Shown here one piece after another: positions 15,028 through 23,273 of a DNA stretch of 64,000 nucleotides. The position numbers and the translations under genes were made by a program. The DNA comes from Subdoligranulum variabile (GTDB taxonomy: Bacteria; Bacillota; Clostridia; Oscillospirales; Ruminococcaceae). The notes under the pieces are model-generated. The model ran no database searches. It was not told where the DNA came from and saw only the letters and a program-made list of their open reading frames with translations. The first letter of the stretch is position 1. Every line of letters starts with the position of its first letter. The stretch lies in the NCBI GenBank assembly GCA_003343905.1, contig QAKI01000016.1:109900-173899 (forward strand), given 5' to 3'.

Positions 15028-16062
15028 TCAGGTTCCGTCATGGGCGGCGGGGTCTTCCGCCGCGTCCGCGCGCCGCACTTTGGCGCAGAGCCACAGCGTC
15101 AGGCGCGGGCCCAGCAGCCGCATCATGGCCTGGAACGCCCGCCAGTCCCGGCGGGTGCGCACCTCGGCGCCATGGGCGTACAGCGGCCGAAGCTGCTTAA
15201 GCCCCGGCAGGCAGGCGCGGCGCAGGGCGGCGTCGGGCACGGCGGCCGTGCGGGCCTGGGGCCAGAACACGTCGGCCATGGCGTCCTGCATGGCGGCCCA
15301 GGCATCCCCGGCGGCCCGGTCGGTGGCGGCCAGCGCGGCCAGATGCCGCTGGGCGGCCGCCAGCGACGCAAAGCGGCGGGGCAGGTTGCGGGCGTCGGTC
15401 ATCAGGCTGCCGGTGCGCCCGGTGCGGTAGTGGGTGAACACCACATCCAGGAAATACAGCCGCGTGCAGCGGGTCAGCAGCAGCAGGTCAAAGGGCCAGT
15501 CCTCGGCCCAGCGCACATCGTTCCAGAAGTGCAGGCGGTCCTCCCGCAGCCAGGCGCGGCGCAGGCAGTACTTCCACACCGACCAGTGCCCGGCGGCGTA
15601 CAGCGCCCGCAGCCGCGCGGCGTAGTCCGCGCTCTCGAACGGGCCGGGGGTCAGGTGCAGGCCGGGGTGTTCGGTCAGCGTGCCGTCGGGCTGCCATTCC
15701 CGGTGCTTGCCGATGAACCAGTCGTAGCCGGGGTGTTCGGCCAGCGCCGTGCGCAGCGCGGCCAGCAGGCCGGGGGCCATGGCGTCGTCGCTGTCCAAAA
15801 ACAGCACCCACTCCCCCGCCGCCGCCTTCAGGCCGGTGTTGCGGGCGGCGGCCAGCCCGCCGTTTTTGCGGTGGATCGCCTGAAAACCGGGGATCTCGGC
15901 CGCAAAGGCGTCGCACAGCGCGCCGCTGGAATCGGTGGAACCATCGTCCACCAGCAGGCACTCCCAGTCGCGGGGGCCTGCCTGTTCGGCCACGCTTTTG
16001 ACGCAGGCCGGCAGATATTCCTGCACGTTGTACACGGGTATGATGATGGAAAACAGCGGCAC
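15028..16062 (-). CDS. GT2 family glycosyltransferase
   Basis: A 344-residue GT2 enzyme of the WcaA/EpsJ kind. It starts FSIIIPVYNVQEYLPACV, has LLVDDGSTDSS, KNGGLAAARNTGL and the DXD-containing FLDSDDA near residue 92, then RWAEDWPFDLLLL as the ED catalytic-base region. The start is GTG with AAAGGGGG before it. It adds one sugar to the lipid-linked unit; donor and acceptor are unknown. Confidence 0.85.
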   Translation of the reverse strand: MPLFSIIIPVYNVQEYLPACVKSVAEQAGPRDWECLLVDDGSTDSSGALCDAFAAEIPGFQAIHRKNGGLAAARNTGLKAAAGEWVLFLDSDDAMAPGLLAALRTALAEHPGYDWFIGKHREWQPDGTLTEHPGLHLTPGPFESADYAARLRALYAAGHWSVWKYCLRRAWLREDRLHFWNDVRWAEDWPFDLLLLTRCTRLYFLDVVFTHYRTGRTGSLMTDARNLPRRFASLAAAQRHLAALAATDRAAGDAWAAMQDAMADVFWPQARTAAVPDAALRRACLPGLKQLRPLYAHGAEVRTRRDWRAFQAMMRLLGPRLTLWLCAKVRRADAAEDPAAHDGT

Positions 16063-16087
16063 AGGGCCGGCCCCCTTTCCTGTTCGT

Positions 16088-17005
16088 TCACCGGGTCGCG
16101 ATCAGATGCCAGTCCGGCTGGTACAGCGCGGTACGCTTGGTGTGGGCGTACCAGCGGTCGGGGGCCCACACCGTGCGGTCCTCCCCCGCCAGATACTGGG
16201 CCCACCAGCTGTAGGTGGAATTGCTCAGGACAAAGCCGCGGCAGAGCTGCATGAGCGCCAGGTCCCCCGCCGCGTCCCCCCGCGGCATAAAGACGGCGGG
16301 CAGGCCCGCGGTATCGAGATTTTCCCGCGCCCATTCGATGTCGTCCGAAAAGACGAACACCGTCGCGTCGGGGCGGGCGGCGGCCACAGCGGCGGCCGCC
16401 CGCGCATAATAGGCCGGGGTACATACCTGCAGGATGGCGTTTTCCGGGTTGCAGTAGTCCCCCCGGCGCAGGTGCAGCGCCACCGGCCACGCCGCGGCGC
16501 GGATGGCTTCGGCCTGGGGTCCTTCGGGCGGGACGGCGGCCTGCAGTTCCCGCCGGATCACGGGGGCCTTGTCCGTAAAGTAGGCTTCGCCCTGGAAGTA
16601 GCCCCAGGCCAGGAAATCCCGCGACGGGCCCCGCCGCACAGGGATATAGCCGTCGGTGGCAAAGTGCAGCCCCAGCAGGTTGAGCAGCGGGGCGCGGCGG
16701 CGCTCCCAGTCGTGCCAGTCGCGGCTCATCAGGCCCCGGCGCTGCTCGGCCTTGATCATCAGGGCCTTGGCGGCGTTCTGCCGGGGCAGGTGTTTTTTGG
16801 CAAAGCCCGGTTCGGCCAGGATCTTCACTTCGGGCGCGATGTTCAGCGCCGCCAGCGCGCAGGCCGTGTGGGCGGGCGCACCGTCGCGCCAGTCCTGCCG
16901 GTCCAGCAGCGTGACGGGCTCGCCGCAGCGCAGCCCCAGCGCCCGGGCAAAGGCGTAAATGAACATCTGGTTGCCCAGCCCCCCGGCCAGTTCGGCGTAG
17001 ATCAT
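16088..17005 (-). CDS. GT11 family alpha-1,2-fucosyltransferase-like protein
   Basis: A 305-residue GT-B enzyme. It begins with GGLGNQMFIYAFARAL at residues 8-23, the GT11 N-terminal signature, and has the GDP-fucose motif HLRRGDY at 178-184 (HxRRxD). FVFSDDIEWA and LSNSTYSWWAQYL are further GT11 landmarks. GT11 proteins of bacteria add fucose alpha-1,2 to galactose, making an H-type epitope. The ATG at 17003-17005 is preferred because it overlaps the upstream stop (ATGA) and has GGGAGG at good spacing; a GTG two codons earlier is possible. GDP-fucose synthesis genes are not in the window. Confidence 0.86.
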   Translation of the reverse strand: MIYAELAGGLGNQMFIYAFARALGLRCGEPVTLLDRQDWRDGAPAHTACALAALNIAPEVKILAEPGFAKKHLPRQNAAKALMIKAEQRRGLMSRDWHDWERRRAPLLNLLGLHFATDGYIPVRRGPSRDFLAWGYFQGEAYFTDKAPVIRRELQAAVPPEGPQAEAIRAAAWPVALHLRRGDYCNPENAILQVCTPAYYARAAAAVAAARPDATVFVFSDDIEWARENLDTAGLPAVFMPRGDAAGDLALMQLCRGFVLSNSTYSWWAQYLAGEDRTVWAPDRWYAHTKRTALYQPDWHLIATR

Positions 17006-18108
17006 CGGCACCCTCCCAGTTGGTCGTACAGTTCTTCCATGCGGCGGGCCGCGGTATGCAGTTCATACCCGGCGGCTTCCAGTTCGGCCCAGCGGTCGGC
17101 GTGGGGGCCGCAGCCCGCGATCCGCCGCGCTGTGGCGGCCCATTCGTCCAGCGGGGCGTCCAGCGGCAGAAAATGCACCAGATCCGTCACCGCGCCGTCG
17201 TCCGGCACATTGGACGAAGCCAGGCACGGCACGCCGCAGCCCTGCGCCTCCACCAGCGTGACGGGGCTGCCCTCAAAGTTGCTGGGCAGCAAAAACAGGT
17301 CGAAGGCGTTCATATAGGCGGGCACGTCGCTCTGCACCCCGGCAAAGACGGCCCGCTCGCCCAGGCCGTGGCGGGCCAGCGCCTGCCGCATGGGGGCTTC
17401 CATCTCGCCCGCACCCACCAGCAGCAGCTTCCACGCCGGGTCGGCGGCGGCCAGCGCCGCGAACACTTCGATCAGGAACAGCGGGTTCTTCTGATGGTTG
17501 AGCCGCCCCACGAACCCGGCCAGCTTTTCGTTTTCGGCCACGCCGTAGCGGGCGCGGGTGGCGGCGCGGGCGGCGGGGTCGGGGTGAAAGCGCGCCCGGT
17601 CCACCGCGTTGCAGGCCACCGCAAAGTTGGGCCGGCGGTCGATGTGATCCCCGAACACAAAGCGCCCCGCCGCCACGCCGCAGCCGAGGAAATAATCGGC
17701 CGAAAGCTGGTACACCGCATGAGCCGCCCGCCACACCAGCGTCATGGGCGGGTAGACGATGTGGCTGTGGACGATGATCTTCGCTTTGGGGCACAGCGCG
17801 CGCATCATAACGCAGACCGGCGCGCCGATCTTGCTGGCCGTGTGGTAGTGGATGATGTCATAGTCCTTATGGGCGCGCAGGTGGGCCCACAGCGCCCGGA
17901 TGCGGTCCTTTTTATGGTCGGGCACCGGGAAGATACGCACGCCCGCGGCTTCCAGCGCGGGCGCGCTGGAAGCCTGATCCGGCGGGCACTGCCCCACAAA
18001 GAGGTCCACCTGATACTTCGTCAGGTCCATGTGCAGCAGCAGGTTCTGCACGTAACGCTGCACGCCGCTCTGCACGCCCAGATGGTTGCTGATCATAAGG
18101 ATGCGCAT
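17002..18108 (-). CDS. GT4 family glycosyltransferase (EpsF-like)
   Basis: A 368-residue GT-B transferase. The N-terminal Rossmann half has ISNHLGVQSGVQRYV and YDIIHYHTASKIG; the C-terminal half has GRLNHQKNPLFLIEVFA, LLLVGAG and the donor-site motif PSNFEGSPVTLVEAQGCG with the paired Glu residues of retaining GT4 enzymes. The start MRILMISNH is fixed by AGGAGGT. It is similar in layout to B. subtilis EpsF-type enzymes. Linkage is unknown. Confidence 0.87.
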   Translation of the reverse strand: MRILMISNHLGVQSGVQRYVQNLLLHMDLTKYQVDLFVGQCPPDQASSAPALEAAGVRIFPVPDHKKDRIRALWAHLRAHKDYDIIHYHTASKIGAPVCVMMRALCPKAKIIVHSHIVYPPMTLVWRAAHAVYQLSADYFLGCGVAAGRFVFGDHIDRRPNFAVACNAVDRARFHPDPAARAATRARYGVAENEKLAGFVGRLNHQKNPLFLIEVFAALAAADPAWKLLLVGAGEMEAPMRQALARHGLGERAVFAGVQSDVPAYMNAFDLFLLPSNFEGSPVTLVEAQGCGVPCLASSNVPDDGAVTDLVHFLPLDAPLDEWAATARRIAGCGPHADRWAELEAAGYELHTAARRMEELYDQLGGCR

Positions 18109-18143
18109 GGGGGACCTCCTTTCGTTTTGCAAAATCGCGGGCC

Positions 18144-19049
18144 TTACCAGTAGCTGCCGCCCTCGACGGCTTCCCGGTTGGGGATGCCCTCGTTTTCGGC
18201 CGGGCGCACCCAGGCGTCGTTATACAGCCCCGAAATGACCGGGTGGGCGTCCCACCGTTTGCCCCGGATACCAAACAAAAGCTGGGTGGCGCCGCTCATC
18301 TGGATGGCCGTATGGCCGGTATCCCGCGCGTGGGCGGCCAGGGGCAGGCCGTAGGCCCCCGCCCCGATGACCACCACCTCATAGTCGGCGGCGTCCATCT
18401 GGCGTTCCATGGCGGCCAGCGCGTCGAACCAGGTGGCAAAGCCGGTATCCCGCCCGGCCAGCCCCTGCACGGCCCGCACGACCGTCAGGTCCGCAAATTC
18501 CGGCAGGATATCGGTGCCGGGGAAAAGCTGTTCCCGCCGGGCGTACTGGCGCAGGATGGTATCCCGGAAGGGATGGACCACCAGCACCTTTTTACCCGCC
18601 AGCGCGGCGCTCCAGGGGTTTTGGTGGTAGTAGGGTTCCAGCGCCCGCAGTTTGGTGAAGGCCGTGGTATCCCGGCAACCGCGGATGACCTCCCGCTCGG
18701 CCCCCACGTCCCACAGGGCCAGCAGGTCGGCGCTGTGGGCGCAGTCCACATACAGGCGGCAGAAGCGGCCCAGCGTATCGTCGTCGGTGGGGAACACGCC
18801 GGACAGGTTGCGGATGTCCTGCCGGGTGCGCTCGCTGAAAGCGCCGCCCCGCAGCCAGTCGGCCACGGTGCGCATCTCGGTGGCGCCGCAGCGGGCGAAC
18901 AGCCAGGGGCCGCCCCGCTCCACCGCCGCCCGCGCCAGGTCGTTGCCCGCCCCGGCGTCCAGCACCTTCACCCCGCGGTATTTCAGGCCGAAGCGCATCC
19001 CTTTATAAAGGTTGCGGGCCTTTTCCAGCAGCGCGTTGTCGTTATCCAT
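18144..19049 (-). CDS. Putative GT-D-like glycosyltransferase of glycan loci
   Basis: A 301-residue soluble protein. I recognise the type from other surface glycan clusters: an N-terminal part with FARCGATEM and a C-terminal half with KKVLVVHPF, a long helical part, VVIGAGAYGLPLAAHA, QLLFGIRGKRWD and an ending in EGGSYW. The xARxGxxE-type loop resembles GT-D (DUF1792-like) transferases, but the match is from memory and not certain. GGAGGAAC precedes the start and the gene overlaps the upstream GT4 gene by eight bases. The role in the operon is inferred. Confidence 0.5.
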   Translation of the reverse strand: MDNDNALLEKARNLYKGMRFGLKYRGVKVLDAGAGNDLARAAVERGGPWLFARCGATEMRTVADWLRGGAFSERTRQDIRNLSGVFPTDDDTLGRFCRLYVDCAHSADLLALWDVGAEREVIRGCRDTTAFTKLRALEPYYHQNPWSAALAGKKVLVVHPFRDTILRQYARREQLFPGTDILPEFADLTVVRAVQGLAGRDTGFATWFDALAAMERQMDAADYEVVVIGAGAYGLPLAAHARDTGHTAIQMSGATQLLFGIRGKRWDAHPVISGLYNDAWVRPAENEGIPNREAVEGGSYW

Positions 19050-20154
19050 GGGCGTTCCTCCGGCCGGGCAGCAGCGCCAGCGCCTGTTCGGCGCTGTTCT
19101 GCCACAGAAAATGTTCGTTGATGCGTTTCTGCGCCGCCGCGCCCATGGCTTCGTCCACCCGTTCCAGGGCGGCGGCCATCTGGGGCACGGTATCGCACAG
19201 GATGCCGCTGACCCCGTCCTCAATGATGAGGTCCGGCCCCGGCGCATGGCGGGCCACCGGCGGGCAGCCCGCGTACATGGCTTCCAGCAGGCTCATGCCG
19301 AAGATCTCCTGCTCGTTCAGATTCACAAAAGCGTCGCAGGCGTGGTAATAGACATGCACCGCCGTGTTGGCGATCTGGGGGATCAGGCGGCAGCGGGCCA
19401 GCAGCCCGGCCTGTTCCAGCGCATGGCGCAGCGCATCGCTTTGGCTGCCGCGGCCGATGACCACGGCCTGCCAGCCCGGCGCGGCCTGCAGCAGCGGCAC
19501 CAGGTCCAGCGGGCGCTTGTAGGGGTCCAGCCGCCCCACGAACAGCAGGATGCGGGCGTCCCGGTCCAGATTGACGGCGTCCCGCAGTTTGTCCCGCCGG
19601 TCCGGCAGCGTGGGGATGATGGCGGTATCCAGCCCCACGGGCATGATCCCGGCGCATGGCACCCCCAGCGCGCGCAGTTCCGCCGCCACCGCGGGGGTCT
19701 TGGCGAAGGTGGGCGTCTTTTTGTAGATAGCCAGATTGCGGCGCAGCAGCAGGTCCATGACCCGGCGCACCGGCGCATGGGGGGACTGGCTTTTGAGCGC
19801 GCCCAACTGGCTGTAGAACAGGATGCCGTGGCGGCGGCAGAAGCGGTAGAGCGACGGCACGCCGGGGGAATTGTCCCCCATGACGTGGACGGCGTCGGCG
19901 TGTTCGTCCAGCAGGATCTGCCAGTTTTTATAAAACGCCTGGGACCCCAGCGCCCGCACCGGCAGGGTGTAAATGCGCACATTGGGCTCCGGTTCCTCCA
20001 TGACGGGGGCTTTGGCGGCGGGGTCGGGGTACAGCACGACGCCCCGCGCCCCCAGCGCCGCAAAGGCGCGGGCGAGGCCCACTTCCTGCCGGTTATACAG
20101 GCCCTTGCGGCCCGAAGGCCCGCAGTAGAACTGCGGGATCACGATGGTTTTCAT
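19042..20154 (-). CDS. GT4 family glycosyltransferase
   Basis: A 370-residue GT-B enzyme. The C-terminal half carries LFVGRLDPYKRPLDLVPLL, VVIGRGSQ and the donor motif NLNEQEIFGMSLLEAMYAG, with E-x7-E spacing typical of GT4. The start MKTIVIPQF overlaps the upstream stop by ATGA (20151-20154). The N-terminal half is more divergent than in the other two GT4 proteins of the operon, so acceptor choice probably differs. Confidence 0.82.
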   Translation of the reverse strand: MKTIVIPQFYCGPSGRKGLYNRQEVGLARAFAALGARGVVLYPDPAAKAPVMEEPEPNVRIYTLPVRALGSQAFYKNWQILLDEHADAVHVMGDNSPGVPSLYRFCRRHGILFYSQLGALKSQSPHAPVRRVMDLLLRRNLAIYKKTPTFAKTPAVAAELRALGVPCAGIMPVGLDTAIIPTLPDRRDKLRDAVNLDRDARILLFVGRLDPYKRPLDLVPLLQAAPGWQAVVIGRGSQSDALRHALEQAGLLARCRLIPQIANTAVHVYYHACDAFVNLNEQEIFGMSLLEAMYAGCPPVARHAPGPDLIIEDGVSGILCDTVPQMAAALERVDEAMGAAAQKRINEHFLWQNSAEQALALLPGRRNAHG

Positions 20155-21140
20155 GGATGGGGGTTCCCCTTTGCCTTGTCCTTTGTCAGATAGCGCGCGT
20201 CGATGATCTCCAGCGTATCGTCGCGGCTGTAGGTGTGCACGCCGATGATGTCGGCCGGGTCCAGCCCTTCGATCTGCACGCTGCGGGGCATGGCCGCGCA
20301 CAGCGGCACTTCGGAACTGCCCCGCCGGGCCAGGAATTGCAGGTAAACGCCGTAATCCACCCGCGTGCTGACCTGCGTGGGGTGGATGACCTGCCCGTCC
20401 AACACGAACAGCGGCCCCGCGTTGCGGCTGGTCAGGTCGAAGGCCCGGTGCTGCAGGTTGAACGCCTCGTCCGGCAGCAGTTCAAAGGGGCCTTCGGGCG
20501 CGGCGGGCGGTTCAGTGTCCGGCAAGGGGGGCGCGGGCGGCGGCGTTTTGCGCAGCGTATAGCGGCGGTAGCGCACAAAAAGCTGGTTGTCGGGTTTTGT
20601 TTCGCTGCACAGCAGCGTCAGCGCGTCGGGCGTGCGGTCCACCAGGATGGCGTCGCACAGTTCCTCCTGCACGGCAAACCGCTGGACCAGTTCCCAGCCC
20701 GTGGGGAATTCCCGGCAGCGGTACAGGCGCAGGCTGTGGTCGGCGCCGCTTTCGGGGATCATCCAGGTGTCGCCGTTCCAGTCGAACACCATCGGGAACG
20801 AAAGGTGGAAGTCCTCCTCCAGCACGGTCTGCCACGGTTCCGCCGTGCCGTCGTCCGCCAGGCGGCAGACTTCGATGCGGCCCTTGCCCGCGGCCCGGTC
20901 CATGGCTTCGGCAAACAGCCAGCGGCCGCCGTCCCGCCGGTAAAGCAGCGGGTCGGCGTACCAGAAACCCTCCCGCCCCGGCAGCTGCCGGTAGGGGCCG
21001 GTGCCCAGCGCGGGCAGCGGGTCGGCGCCCTCGGCCGGGGGCAGCGGCCGCACCGCGATGGTATAGATCTCTTTTTCGCCCGTCAGCTTGCGCAGCAGCC
21101 GCCGGGGCGGCATGTGCAGGGCACGGTACAACTGATTCAT
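20151..21140 (-). CDS. Beta-propeller glycan-locus protein, GINT1 N-domain-like
   Basis: A 329-residue protein built of repeated short beta motifs: EGFWYADPLLYRRDGGRWL, KGRIEVCRL, HLSFPMVF, WMIPES and LRLYRCREFP. This pattern is that of the five-bladed, glycosidase-like N-terminal domain of glucosamine inositolphosphorylceramide transferases and of bacterial proteins in capsule clusters. Residues about 200-222 are a Pro-rich insert. No catalytic pair is evident, so it may bind or modify glycan rather than cleave it. Overlaps by ATGA on both sides tie it tightly to two GT4 genes. Confidence 0.55.
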   Translation of the reverse strand: MNQLYRALHMPPRRLLRKLTGEKEIYTIAVRPLPPAEGADPLPALGTGPYRQLPGREGFWYADPLLYRRDGGRWLFAEAMDRAAGKGRIEVCRLADDGTAEPWQTVLEEDFHLSFPMVFDWNGDTWMIPESGADHSLRLYRCREFPTGWELVQRFAVQEELCDAILVDRTPDALTLLCSETKPDNQLFVRYRRYTLRKTPPPAPPLPDTEPPAAPEGPFELLPDEAFNLQHRAFDLTSRNAGPLFVLDGQVIHPTQVSTRVDYGVYLQFLARRGSSEVPLCAAMPRSVQIEGLDPADIIGVHTYSRDDTLEIIDARYLTKDKAKGNPHP

Positions 21141-22300
21141 GGTTGCTCCCCTGTATAAAAGCGCATCAATGCGCGGTAATTTTCTTCTTCACTGTAGCGG
21201 CGGCGGGCTTCGGCGGCGATGGCCCCGCAGTCGAAGGTCATGCCCGCCAGCCTGCGCACAGCTTCGGCCAGCGCGGCGGCATCGCCGGGGGCGAACCGCA
21301 GCCCGTCCACGCCGGGGCGCACCGACGCGCCCACGTTGCCCAGGTCGCTGGCCAGCACCGGCGTGCCCAGCGCATGGGCTTCGGCAGGGACGAGGGCAAA
21401 ACTCTCGTAACACAGGCTGGCCGCGACCACGGCGCGGCTTTCGGCCATCAGGCGGGTCAGCTCCTCCGGCGGGACCTGGCCCAGAAAGCGCACCCGCGCC
21501 CCGGCGTTCTGCCGCGCCCAGTCCCCCAGCGGGCCTTTGCCCGCCACCAGCAGTTCGGGCGCGTCCGCGCCCAGCAGCTTCCAGGCTTCCAGCACGGTGC
21601 GCAGGCCCTTGAGTTCTTCAAGCCGCCCCGCAAAGACGACCTGATCCCGCCGGGCCGCCCAGGGCAGGGCCGCCTGCTCTGGCAGCCGCACGGGGTTGGG
21701 CTTGACGGCCAGGCGTTCGGGGTCGAACATCGGGCGGCGGCAGTTGAATTCCAGCAGTTTGGCGCGGTCGAATTCGGTGGGGGCCAGCAGCGTCACGCCG
21801 CGCCAGGTGCCCAGCCGCCGGTGCAGCGCGTAGACGGCCGCCACCACGGCGGTCTGCGCCAGGCTGCCCCGGTAGCAGCGGTGGCGCACCGCGCAGCGAA
21901 GGCCGCGTGCGGGGCAGTCCTCGCACACCGCCCCGTCCCGCAGCAGCACGCCGTTGGGGCAGAAAAAGCGGAAATTGTGCAGCGTCTGCACCACCGGCAC
22001 GCCGCATCGTTTGGCCGCCCGCACCACGGCGGGGCTGAGCACCAGCAGCGTGTTGTGGACGTGGACGGCCTCGACGCCTTCCCGCCGGATCAGGTCCGCC
22101 ACTTCCCGCGCGGCGCGGCGGTTCCACAGCGCCCGCAGCGGCAGCAGCAATTTTCCGGCGCCGTGAAGGGCGTCCTCGTTGCTGCGCTCATAGGTCAGCA
22201 CCGTGTGGCCGTGCCGTTCCAGCAGCGCCCGTTCGGCGGCCAGCACGGCGTCCTCGCCGCCGGGCAGCCGGTAATGACAGTGGATCAGCAGGATCTTCAA
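21137..22300 (-). CDS. GT4 family glycosyltransferase, first gene of the glycan operon
   Basis: A 387-residue GT-B enzyme. N-terminal features are HCHYRLPGGEDAVLAAE and VHVHNTLLVLSPAV; a Cys-rich loop (CEDC, CAVRHRC) follows, common in this GT4 subgroup. The donor site is FAGRLEELKGLRTVLEA, LLVAGKGP and YESFALVPAEAHALG. The start is a TTG with AGGAGG ten bases upstream; no better ATG is nearby. It is the promoter-proximal gene. Confidence 0.83.
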   Translation of the reverse strand: MKILLIHCHYRLPGGEDAVLAAERALLERHGHTVLTYERSNEDALHGAGKLLLPLRALWNRRAAREVADLIRREGVEAVHVHNTLLVLSPAVVRAAKRCGVPVVQTLHNFRFFCPNGVLLRDGAVCEDCPARGLRCAVRHRCYRGSLAQTAVVAAVYALHRRLGTWRGVTLLAPTEFDRAKLLEFNCRRPMFDPERLAVKPNPVRLPEQAALPWAARRDQVVFAGRLEELKGLRTVLEAWKLLGADAPELLVAGKGPLGDWARQNAGARVRFLGQVPPEELTRLMAESRAVVAASLCYESFALVPAEAHALGTPVLASDLGNVGASVRPGVDGLRFAPGDAAALAEAVRRLAGMTFDCGAIAAEARRRYSEEENYRALMRFYTGEQP

Positions 22301-22341
22301 CGCCCTTCGCCTCCTTTTTGCTGCACTTTGCCTATTTTGCT

Positions 22342-22370
22342 ATTATACCCTTTTTACTGCGCCCGCGCAA
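22342..22370 (-). promoter_or_regulatory. Promoter of the 18-kb glycan operon
   Basis: On the minus strand TTGCGC (22365-22370), a 17-base spacer and a perfect TATAAT (22342-22347) lie 42 bases before the first gene. No inverted repeat or riboswitch-like element is seen between them, so expression looks constitutive or controlled by a factor not visible here. Confidence 0.75.
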
Positions 22371-22419
22371 GGACGGCATAAAGATCGGCGCGCGCCGGGC
22401 GCCAAAAGGGCCCGGCCGC

Positions 22420-22454
22420 AAAAAAATGTGCCCGCGCCGCGGTGGCGCAGGCAC
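22420..22454 (-). terminator. Intrinsic terminator after the DUF624 gene
   Basis: Stem GTGCCTGCGCC / GGCGCGGGCAC followed on the minus strand by ATTTTTTT. It ends the Nudix-methyltransferase-DUF624 transcript before the glycan operon promoter. Confidence 0.8.
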
Positions 22455-22480
22455 GGGCCGCTTCACGGGGACGGCGGGGG

Positions 22481-23257
22481 TCAGTGGCCGCCCATCTCGT
22501 CATCCCGCATTTTGCGGATGGTCTCCTCGATATTGAAGCTCTTTTCCAGCGGCGGATAGATCGCCATGAGGCTGAGCACGGCGGGCAGCCAGAAGCTGGT
22601 CGCCAGCAGCACCGGCACGCTGAGGGGGAAGAACAGCACGATGGCGCCCCAGTACAGCCCCTGCCACAGCACGCCCAGCAGCGTGCGGGGCAGGTAGCCG
22701 AAGAACAGCAGCACCGCGTTTTTGAGCAGGCTGGGGAAGGGCATATCCAGCAGGGCCACCTGTGCAAAGATATACTGGGCCAGGCCGCCCAGCAGGATCA
22801 GCCCGATGAGCAGCACCGACAGCATGCCGCCCTGGTTCGTGGCCATGTGCCAGGCCGAGAACACCTGCATGCCCAGGATCAGCCCGCACACCGCGCCCGG
22901 CAGCAGCGAGCCTTTGGCGTTGCGCTTCCACACGCGGCGGTAGGTGGCCCACCAGTAGCCGGGTTCATCGCGCAGGCTGCGCAGGATGGTATCGTGCAGG
23001 CCGGTGAGCTGGGGCGCGGCGATCATGCCGCCCAGCGCGCCGGCCAGCAGCATGGGGAAGATGGCGTGGGTCGCCAGCGAAAGCCCCAGCCCCAGTATAA
23101 ACGGCAGCGCGCTGAGCAGCGCCAGCATGCCGGCACACCAGAAAGCGCCCAGGTCGCGGCCCAGCACCTCAAAAAAGCGGGCGGCGCCCTTTTTGCGCGG
23201 GGTATCCGGGTTCACGCCCGGCCCCGGGCGGTCATAATGCATGTTGAACAGTCCCAT
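22481..23257 (-). CDS. YesL/DUF624 family membrane protein
   Basis: A 258-residue protein. It starts MGLFNMHYDRPGPGV, the typical opening of DUF624 (YesL) proteins, and has about six membrane segments between residues 38 and 240. Family members often sit beside carbohydrate transporters, but here the neighbours are a methyltransferase and a Nudix hydrolase. AAGGAG lies about 12 bases before the start. Function is unknown; location is the cytoplasmic membrane. Confidence 0.75.
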   Translation of the reverse strand: MGLFNMHYDRPGPGVNPDTPRKKGAARFFEVLGRDLGAFWCAGMLALLSALPFILGLGLSLATHAIFPMLLAGALGGMIAAPQLTGLHDTILRSLRDEPGYWWATYRRVWKRNAKGSLLPGAVCGLILGMQVFSAWHMATNQGGMLSVLLIGLILLGGLAQYIFAQVALLDMPFPSLLKNAVLLFFGYLPRTLLGVLWQGLYWGAIVLFFPLSVPVLLATSFWLPAVLSLMAIYPPLEKSFNIEETIRKMRDDEMGGH

Positions 23258-23273
23258 TTTGTCTTATCTCTCC

